NCBI GenBank assembly: GCA_902564535.1
Contig: CACFBG010000011.1
Span: forward strand, 1-41,542
Source of the DNA: an uncultured Prochlorococcus sp.
GTDB lineage: Bacteria > Cyanobacteriota > Cyanobacteriia > PCC-6307 > Cyanobiaceae
Direction of reading: 5' to 3'
Length of the DNA stretch: 41,542 nucleotides
The notes beneath the pieces are model-generated. The model did not search any database, had not been told where the DNA came from, and saw only the letters and a program-made list of their open reading frames with translations. Below, piece by piece: positions 35,622 through 41,542 of this stretch (position 1 is the stretch's first letter; each line of letters starts with the position of its first letter). The position numbers and the translations under genes are program-made.

Positions 35622-36554
35622 ATGGTTTCTGGTGTGATCGAAGCAAATGCACCGCTTCGCAAACCAATTGCTGCAGATGAAGCCCTAGCTGCTTCAGCAA
35701 AATTACAACAGCCTATTGATGGAAAACCTAGATTTGTTCGCAAAGAGCAAAGACGATGGGGAACAATGGGCTTCATGCTTGCAATTCATGCCCTAACAAT
35801 ATTTGCCTTTAATCCAAGATTCATAAGCTGGCAATCAACAACAGCTTTATTAATCCTCTATTGGGTTACTGCTTGTTTAGGCGTAACACTTGGATATCAC
35901 CGTCTTTTATCTCATCGAGCTTTTCAAGTTCCTCATTGGCTTGAACGATTCTTTGCAACATGTGGTGCCTTAAGTTGTCAACATGGGCCCATTGACTGGG
36001 TAGGTCTTCATCGCCACCATCACACCTTTTCAGATACAGACGCAGATCACCACAATAGTCACAAAGGATTTTGGTGGAGTCACATGGGTTGGATGTTTGA
36101 GCCAATCCCTGCAATGAAAGCTGTTCCTCGATTAAGTGGTGATCTAAATAAAGACCCTTATTACAGATGGTTGAACAAATATTTTCTTTTACTTCAATTG
36201 CCTTTGGGATTACTTCTTTTTTGGATTGGAACAATTTCTGGAGCTGGTGGTTGGGCAATGGTCCTTTGGGGAATACCTGTAAGACTAGTTTTGGTATATC
36301 ACGTTACTTGGCTTGTTAATTCAGCTACACATTGCTGGGGAACAAAGGTTTTTGATAGTGGAGATAGTTCCAAAAACAATGCATGGGTAGCTGCATTAAC
36401 TTTTGGAGAAGGATGGCACAACAATCACCATGCTTTTCCTAATTCTGCTAGGCAAGGACTTTTTCGAGGTCAAATTGACTTAACCTGGCAACATATTAGG
36501 TTTCTTAAATCATTAGGTCTGGCGACTAAAATTCGATTGCCCGTTAGGTCTTAA
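35622..36554 (+). CDS. desC: Acyl-lipid C-9 desaturase
   Basis: DesC introduces the first cis double bond at C-9 of membrane-bound fatty acids, using ferredoxin. The three histidine boxes that hold the di-iron centre are HRLLSH (93-98), HRHHH (130-134) and HNNHH (266-270). Hydrophobic segments lie at about 50-90 and about 190-235, as in membrane desaturases. The length of 310 includes a polar N-terminal leader of about 40 residues. It is divergent from the HTH-like gene, a candidate regulator by position only. rplI follows after 51 bp. Confidence 0.94.
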   Translation: MVSGVIEANAPLRKPIAADEALAASAKLQQPIDGKPRFVRKEQRRWGTMGFMLAIHALTIFAFNPRFISWQSTTALLILYWVTACLGVTLGYHRLLSHRAFQVPHWLERFFATCGALSCQHGPIDWVGLHRHHHTFSDTDADHHNSHKGFWWSHMGWMFEPIPAMKAVPRLSGDLNKDPYYRWLNKYFLLLQLPLGLLLFWIGTISGAGGWAMVLWGIPVRLVLVYHVTWLVNSATHCWGTKVFDSGDSSKNNAWVAALTFGEGWHNNHHAFPNSARQGLFRGQIDLTWQHIRFLKSLGLATKIRLPVRS

Positions 36555-36605
36555 TGTATAAAAGGAAAAATCCCTGATTAAAACCTCTTCATTTAATTAA
36601 ACGAC

Positions 36606-37064
36606 ATGGCAAAGCGAGTACAAGTAGTCTTAAACGAAGACCTTTTGAGCCTTGGTAAAAATGGAGATCTTGTAGAAGTTGCTCCTGGATATGCGAGAAA
36701 TTTCTTATTGCCTTATGGAAAAGCTTTGCCTGTTACACCAGCTGTATTAAAACAAGTAGCACATAGAAAAGCAAAACAAGCAGAACAAGAAGCTGCAGCA
36801 AAACAAGAAGCTATTGATTTTCAAACTGCTTTAGTGACTATTGGCCGCTTTACAGTCAAGAAACAAATTGGTGAAGATAATGTTTTATTTGGAACAGTAA
36901 CTAATGGAGATGTAGCTGATGCTATTGAGGAAGCAACTAAAAAAACCATTGATCGAAGAGATATCACAGTACCTGATATTCATCGAACAGGAAAATATAA
37001 AGTGCAAGTCAAACTTCATGCAGAAGTAACTGCTGAAATCAATCTAGAAGTAATAAGCTATTAA
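36606..37064 (+). CDS. rplI: 50S ribosomal protein L9
   Basis: L9 binds 23S rRNA near L1 and helps keep reading frame. The N-terminal domain [40 protein letters not shown] is diagnostic, followed by the long helix rich in Ala/Gln/Lys and a C-terminal RNA-binding domain. It is 152 residues. dnaB follows after 60 bp, the common rplI-dnaB order. A TTTAATTAAA palindrome lies a few bases upstream of the ATG. Confidence 0.98.
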   Translation: MAKRVQVVLNEDLLSLGKNGDLVEVAPGYARNFLLPYGKALPVTPAVLKQVAHRKAKQAEQEAAAKQEAIDFQTALVTIGRFTVKKQIGEDNVLFGTVTNGDVADAIEEATKKTIDRRDITVPDIHRTGKYKVQVKLHAEVTAEINLEVISY

Positions 37065-37124
37065 TATTTCAGGCAAAATATCCAAATAACAATTGATCAT
37101 GTTTAAAAAAGTATTTATAAAAAG

Positions 37125-38537
37125 GTGACCGCTTCCATTCCTAGTCATGGTGATGTAGATAATTCGGCTTCTCGTAAAAACGAACAAGTCAAAAATTTTC
37201 GTGAGCCAAAATTTGAAGCTCCTACCGATTCAATTCCACCGCAAAATCTTGAAGCTGAAGAAGCAATTCTTGGTGGAATACTTTTAGATCCCGATGCTAT
37301 TAGTCGGATTGCTGATGTTCTTCAACCTGAAGCATTTTATTTAAATGCACATAGGCAGATTTATAGAACTGCCCTAATGCTCCATAGCCAAGGTAAACCT
37401 ACCGATCTGACAGCAATGAGCGCATGGCTAGCAGATACTGACACACTAGAAAAAATTGGCGGCAATAATCGCTTAGTAGAACTAGTCGAAAGAGTTACTT
37501 CAACAGCCTCCCTAGAGCAAGTAGCAAAGCTGGTAATGGACAAATTCTTACGTAGGCAATTAATTCGTTCAGGCAATGAAGTTATTCAACTTGGATTTGA
37601 TAAAAACTTACCCATGGAAGATGTGTTGGATCAAGCAGAGCAAAAGATATTCGCAATTAGTCAAGAGAAACCTTCTAAAGGTTTAACTCCTACTGCAGAA
37701 ATTCTTACTAGCACTTTTAATGAAATAGAAAGTAGATCTTTAGGAACTTCAGTAGCTGGTATTCCAGTAAATTTCTATGACCTTGATGCAATGACTCAAG
37801 GATTACAACGAAGTGACTTAATAATTGTTGCTGGAAGACCCGCCATGGGTAAAACATCAATTGTTCTTAATCTTGCTAAAAATGTTGCTCAATTGCATAG
37901 CCTGCCCGTATGCATTTTTAGTCTTGAAATGAGCAAAGAACAACTAACTTATAGATTGCTCTCCATGGAAGTTGGAATTGAAAGTGGTCGATTAAGAACA
38001 GGTCGACTTCAGCAAGATGAATGGCCTTTACTTGGGCAGGGAATAGATACTCTAGGTCAATTGCCAATATTCATTGATGACAAGCCAAATCTAGGAGTAC
38101 TTGAAATGAGATCTTTATGCCGCAGGTTAATGGCAGAACAAGGAAAAGAGCTTGGATTAGTTGTAATTGATTATTTACAATTAATGGAAGGAACTACTCC
38201 TGACAATCGCGTCCAAGAACTTTCAAGAATTACCAGAGGATTAAAAGGACTAGCTAGAGAAATGAAAGTCCCTGTAATTGCCTTATCACAACTTAGTCGT
38301 GGCGTAGAATCACGTACTAATAAGCGTCCAATGCTTAGCGATTTAAGAGAATCAGGCTCAATAGAACAAGACGCAGATCTAGTGTTAATGATTTATAGAG
38401 ACGAATATTACAACCCTGAAACGCCTGATAGAGGAATCACAGAACTTATAGTAACTAAACATCGTAATGGCCCAGTTGGAACAATTAAATTATTATTTGA
38501 ACCTCAATTTACAAGATTTAGAAATCTAGCTGCCTAA
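37125..38537 (+). CDS. dnaB: Replicative DNA helicase
   Basis: DnaB is the hexameric 5'-to-3' helicase of the replication fork. The N-terminal domain begins at PPQNLEAEEAILGGILLDP, and the RecA-like domain has Walker A GRPAMGKT at 237-244, SLEMSKEQL, and VIDYLQLM as Walker B. There is no intein. The start is GTG 37125; an in-frame stop lies just upstream and the GTG lacks a well-spaced Shine-Dalgarno, so translation may depend on rplI. Length is 470. Its stop lies at the edge of an ATTTAATTAAAT palindrome. Confidence 0.98.
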   Translation: MTASIPSHGDVDNSASRKNEQVKNFREPKFEAPTDSIPPQNLEAEEAILGGILLDPDAISRIADVLQPEAFYLNAHRQIYRTALMLHSQGKPTDLTAMSAWLADTDTLEKIGGNNRLVELVERVTSTASLEQVAKLVMDKFLRRQLIRSGNEVIQLGFDKNLPMEDVLDQAEQKIFAISQEKPSKGLTPTAEILTSTFNEIESRSLGTSVAGIPVNFYDLDAMTQGLQRSDLIIVAGRPAMGKTSIVLNLAKNVAQLHSLPVCIFSLEMSKEQLTYRLLSMEVGIESGRLRTGRLQQDEWPLLGQGIDTLGQLPIFIDDKPNLGVLEMRSLCRRLMAEQGKELGLVVIDYLQLMEGTTPDNRVQELSRITRGLKGLAREMKVPVIALSQLSRGVESRTNKRPMLSDLRESGSIEQDADLVLMIYRDEYYNPETPDRGITELIVTKHRNGPVGTIKLLFEPQFTRFRNLAA

Positions 38538-38589
38538 TTTAATTAAATAATAATTGATGAAATGTATTCGATTCACATAAATAATTGAT

Positions 38590-40542
38590 ATGAACAAAGT
38601 CCTCACAGCCACAGAAGAGTTTGATGTAATTATTGTAGGCGGCGGCCATGCAGGATGCGAAGCAGCTGTTACATCTGCGCGGCTTGGGCTTAATACTGCA
38701 TTATTTACTTTGAATTTAGACAGAATTGCTTGGCAACCTTGTAATCCTGCCGTTGGTGGTCCAGCAAAAAGTCAATTAGTCCATGAAATTGATGCTCTTG
38801 GTGGAATTATTGGCAAATTGGCTGATGCAACAACTCTGCAAAAAAGAATTCTCAATGCAAGTAGAGGCCCTGCAGTTTGGGCATTGAGAGCACAAACAGA
38901 TAAAAGACTGTATTCAAGGAAAATGTTAAAGCTCCTACAAGAAACTCCAAATCTTTCTCTTCGTGAAGCAATGGTAACTGGTCTAGAAGTAGACAAAAAA
39001 AATATTGTGGAAGAATCAAAACTAGATATAGAAGTTGGGTTAATACAAGGCGTTAAAACATATTTCGGAAGTTTTTATAGAGCTAAAGCCGTAATCCTTA
39101 CTGCTGGGACCTTCCTAGGAGGTCAAATATGGGTTGGCAATAAATCCATGTCAGCAGGAAGAGCAGGGGAACAAGCAGCCGAAGGTCTTACTGAAGAATT
39201 ACAAAAGTTAGGATTCAAAACAGATAGATTAAAAACGGGTACTCCTGCTCGTATTGATAGAAGAAGTATCGATCTTGATTCATTAGAAGAGCAACCAAGT
39301 GATGCAATTGATCGTTTCTTCTCATTTGATCCAAAAGCATGGGTTAATCAAGAACAAATGAGTTGTCATTTAACAAGAACAACTCATGAAACTCATAAAT
39401 TAATTAAAGACAATTTACATTTGACACCTATATATGGAGGTTTTATTGATAGTAAAGGTCCACGATATTGCCCTTCCATAGAAGATAAAATTGTAAGATT
39501 TGCTGACAAAGATTCACACCAAATATTTCTAGAGCCAGAAGGCAGAGAAACTCCAGAGATTTATGTTCAAGGATTTTCAACTGGACTTCCAGAAGATATA
39601 CAACTTCAACTACTAAGAACCCTTCCTGGCCTAGAAAAATGTCTGATGCTAAGGCCAGCCTATTCAGTGGAATATGATTACTTACCAGCCAGCCAATTAA
39701 AACCCACATTAGAGACAAAAAAAATTAAAGGGCTATTTAGCGCTGGTCAACTTAATGGAACTACAGGATATGAAGAAGCTGCAGCACAAGGATTAGTCGC
39801 AGGTCTAAATGCTGCCCGATCAGTAAAAGGTGAAGATGGCATTCATTTCCCAAGAGAAGAAAGCTATATAGGAACAATGATCGATGACCTTGTAACAAGA
39901 GATCTTCTTGAGCCATATCGAGTCTTAACCAGCAGAAGCGAGTATCGACTATTGCTAAGAGGAGATAATGCTGATCGCAGACTTACACCTCTTGGATATG
40001 AACTAAAGCTTATAGATGAAAGAAGGTGGAAAATATATAAAGAAAAAGAACTAGCATTAGAAAAAGAAAAAAACAGATTACATAGCCAAAGGATCAAAGA
40101 TAGTGATGAGATGGCTTCAATAATCGAAGCTGATACTGGCTCTAAAATAAAAGGTTCCATAACTATTGCAGATCTTCTAAAAAGACCTAATGTACATTCT
40201 TCAGACTTAATTAAATACAATCTAGCAAGCACGGAACTTGCTATTTCAATTCGAGAAGGTGCAGAAATTGATATCAAATATAGTGGCTATTTGAAAAGAC
40301 AAGAAGATCAGATTCAAAAAATTAAAAGGCAAAGAAAATTACAATTGCCCAATAATATTGACTATAATAATATAAGTACATTATCAAAAGAAGCCAGAGA
40401 AAAATTATCTAAAGTCAGGCCTTATGATTTGGGGAATGCAGCTGATTTACCTGGAGTTAGCAAAGCAGATCTTATTGCTCTAATGATTTGGTTAAAACTC
40501 AATAGTCAAAAAAGCTCCAAAAAACCAGCCCAAATTTCATAA
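38590..40542 (+). CDS. mnmG: tRNA uridine-34 carboxymethylaminomethyl modification protein MnmG (GidA)
   Basis: MnmG with MnmE adds carboxymethylaminomethyl groups to U34 of tRNAs, using FAD and tetrahydrofolate. The FAD-binding GGGHAG is at 17-22, with the [21 protein letters not shown] block, FLGGQIWVG and the C-terminal [17 protein letters not shown] segment all typical. The length is 650. The gene follows dnaB by 52 bp and precedes the chorismate lyase gene by 18 bp. Its glycine-derived aminomethyl product ties loosely to the glycine metabolism in this window. Confidence 0.97.
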   Translation: MNKVLTATEEFDVIIVGGGHAGCEAAVTSARLGLNTALFTLNLDRIAWQPCNPAVGGPAKSQLVHEIDALGGIIGKLADATTLQKRILNASRGPAVWALRAQTDKRLYSRKMLKLLQETPNLSLREAMVTGLEVDKKNIVEESKLDIEVGLIQGVKTYFGSFYRAKAVILTAGTFLGGQIWVGNKSMSAGRAGEQAAEGLTEELQKLGFKTDRLKTGTPARIDRRSIDLDSLEEQPSDAIDRFFSFDPKAWVNQEQMSCHLTRTTHETHKLIKDNLHLTPIYGGFIDSKGPRYCPSIEDKIVRFADKDSHQIFLEPEGRETPEIYVQGFSTGLPEDIQLQLLRTLPGLEKCLMLRPAYSVEYDYLPASQLKPTLETKKIKGLFSAGQLNGTTGYEEAAAQGLVAGLNAARSVKGEDGIHFPREESYIGTMIDDLVTRDLLEPYRVLTSRSEYRLLLRGDNADRRLTPLGYELKLIDERRWKIYKEKELALEKEKNRLHSQRIKDSDEMASIIEADTGSKIKGSITIADLLKRPNVHSSDLIKYNLASTELAISIREGAEIDIKYSGYLKRQEDQIQKIKRQRKLQLPNNIDYNNISTLSKEAREKLSKVRPYDLGNAADLPGVSKADLIALMIWLKLNSQKSSKKPAQIS

Positions 40543-40560
40543 AAAACAGTAAATTCTCTT

Positions 40561-41151
40561 ATGGAGAGAACTTCACAAGCAATCGTTTTTGATTCTCCCA
40601 AGAAGTTGTGGGAAGCTGATGCGAGTACAGTCCTTCAAGGAGAAGGGCCTCAAATACTCCCTGGACCTTGGCGACTAATGCTTCTTGGAGATGGAAGCCC
40701 AACTCGACATTTGAGATTACTGACAGGTCATGAGGTGAAAGTGAAGTTAATAAAAATGGAACCAGAAACAACTGCTAATCGTGATGCCCCAGTTGAAGTA
40801 AGAGAATTAAACCCACCATTACTAAGACGTCAAGTTTGGCTTACCTGTGATAACGAGACTCTGGCTTGGGCTGAAAGTTGGTGGAATCTTAATGAGGCCA
40901 AAGATCATTTAAAAAACAAAGATCAACCTATTTGGAAAAATTTGACAGAAGGTCGTTCAGAATTGTTTAGAGAAGTAGATGGTCTATCACTTGTAAATGG
41001 TGAATGGCTGGAAAAAGCCTTTAATCAAAAAGGACCATTTTGGAGTAGACATTATAGATTTTTCAGAGATTCCAAAGAACTCACAGTCATAAGAGAAGTA
41101 TTTAGTCCGGCACTAGAACAATGGTTAGGGCCATCAAAAACACAATCTTGA
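40561..41151 (+). CDS. Cyanobacterial chorismate lyase (chorismate pyruvate-lyase)
   Basis: Chorismate lyase releases pyruvate from chorismate to give 4-hydroxybenzoate, the head-group precursor of plastoquinone in cyanobacteria. The 196-residue sequence shows the family pattern: SPTRHLRLLTGHEV with the substrate-binding arginine, RRQVWL, LFREVDGLSL, and a C-terminal RHYRFFRDSKELTVIREVFSP with the conserved glutamate. Identity to the UbiC/DUF98 group is by motif and length. It starts 18 bp after mnmG, in the same direction, and ends 8 bp before the convergent unknown gene. Confidence 0.85.
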   Translation: MERTSQAIVFDSPKKLWEADASTVLQGEGPQILPGPWRLMLLGDGSPTRHLRLLTGHEVKVKLIKMEPETTANRDAPVEVRELNPPLLRRQVWLTCDNETLAWAESWWNLNEAKDHLKNKDQPIWKNLTEGRSELFREVDGLSLVNGEWLEKAFNQKGPFWSRHYRFFRDSKELTVIREVFSPALEQWLGPSKTQS

Positions 41152-41159
41152 AACTATTT

Positions 41160-41542
41160 TTAGACCCTTCTTCTACTTGAACGAGGCAAAGGTCTACGTG
41201 GTGAAGAGACAAATTGACGTGATTCTTGTTGATCATCTATATGAATATCTTTCTTGCTGGATTCACCTCGCTTCCATTTATCTATACGAAAAGCTTTATC
41301 ATCAGGCCATTGATCCTGACTAACATCATCATCAAGTTCACTATCAGAAAAATCATCAAATTGGGTTTTAGAGATTCTTCGTGAAATTGCCTCCAAAGGC
41401 CTTTTTCCTTCTGGAAAATTAATTCTTGAAATTGATTCCATAGGTTCTTCCATCCAATCCTCATCATCATCTAATAACCATTCAAGCTTGTCTTCTACCC
41501 ATCTCCCAACATTACTAAAACCAGATAAAGATTTACCATCTA
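41160..41542 (-). CDS. Hypothetical protein, C-terminal part (runs off the window)
   Basis: The reading frame is open from the window edge to its stop at 41160, so at least 127 codons are present and the true start lies outside. The visible part has a Trp/Asp-rich helix (RWVEDKLEWLLDDDEDW), a charged middle with several Asp/Glu clusters (about 41300-41350), and a basic Arg-rich end (RRPLPRSSRRRV). It looks largely disordered. I do not recognise it. The ATG at 41453 is probably internal and not the start. Confidence 0.6.
   Translation of the reverse strand, partial: DGKSLSGFSNVGRWVEDKLEWLLDDDEDWMEEPMESISRINFPEGKRPLEAISRRISKTQFDDFSDSELDDDVSQDQWPDDKAFRIDKWKRGESSKKDIHIDDQQESRQFVSSPRRPLPRSSRRRV

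Noticed and set aside
35866-36258. 130-codon reverse frame inside desC
   Set aside because: It lies wholly opposite the conserved histidine-box region of desC and its translation shows no family features.
39864-40277. 137-codon reverse frame inside mnmG
   Set aside because: It is fully within a well-conserved gene and has a Ser/Leu-rich shadow composition.

Overview
The window reads as one contiguous chromosomal stretch of a low-GC, compact marine picocyanobacterium, most probably Prochlorococcus. The assignment rests on gene content: UDP-sulfoquinovose synthase and sulfolipid glycosyltransferase, an acyl-lipid C-9 desaturase, Ycf23 and Ycf37 homologues, a Psb34-like one-helix protein, a cyanobacterial chorismate lyase and the cyanobacterial tig-clpP2-clpX order. 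AT-rich codon use, very short gaps and overlapping convergent genes fit as well. This looks like core genome. I see no insertion sequence, prophage, CRISPR array, tRNA or rRNA, and no gap longer than about 175 bases.

Layout. 0.1-6.4 kb: mutS, cobH (reverse), holA and a four-ACT aspartate kinase. 6.5-9.9 kb, reverse: a small exported HExxH protein just behind uvrB, then ycf23. 10-11 kb: tilS. 11.1-15.1 kb, reverse: asd-dapA-rnj, read in that order. 15.3-21.3 kb, forward: tig, clpP2, clpX, an LRAT-like NC-domain protein and dnaX. 21.3-24.2 kb, reverse: a SpoIID-like exported protein and a membrane GT2 glycosyltransferase. 24.3-25.6 kb, forward: rpmI, rplT and a Ycf37-like TPR protein, overlapped at its end by an unknown reverse gene. 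26.2-29.7 kb, forward: thiG, the Psb34-like gene, sqdB and sqdX. 29.7-35.5 kb, reverse: a 79-residue unknown, gcvP, gcvH, a PLP enzyme of the methionine-gamma-lyase type and a putative HTH protein. 35.6-41.2 kb, forward: desC, rplI, dnaB, mnmG and chorismate lyase. A reverse-strand unknown runs off the right edge.

Themes. Replication and repair are strongly represented (mutS, holA, uvrB, dnaX, dnaB). So are proteostasis and RNA maturation (tig, clpP2, clpX, rnj, tilS, mnmG, rpmI, rplT, rplI). LysC, Asd and DapA give the first steps of the aspartate-to-lysine route. Thylakoid biology is served by sqdB/sqdX (sulfolipid), desC (acyl desaturation), chorismate lyase (plastoquinone head group), Ycf37 and the Psb34-like protein.

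No large novel system was found. The most interesting signals are small and lie in RNA or at translation starts. They are a strong stem-loop that buries both the Shine-Dalgarno and the AUG of the Psb34-like gene; a dnaX A AAA AAC heptamer with a -1-frame stop two codons later, placed where a gamma-type subunit would end; a G-run/C-run hairpin over the start of a 79-residue gene; a 12-bp perfect inverted repeat near a putative HTH gene; and a QxSLF clamp-binding-like motif at the MutS N terminus. All searches were by eye, so absence claims are limited.
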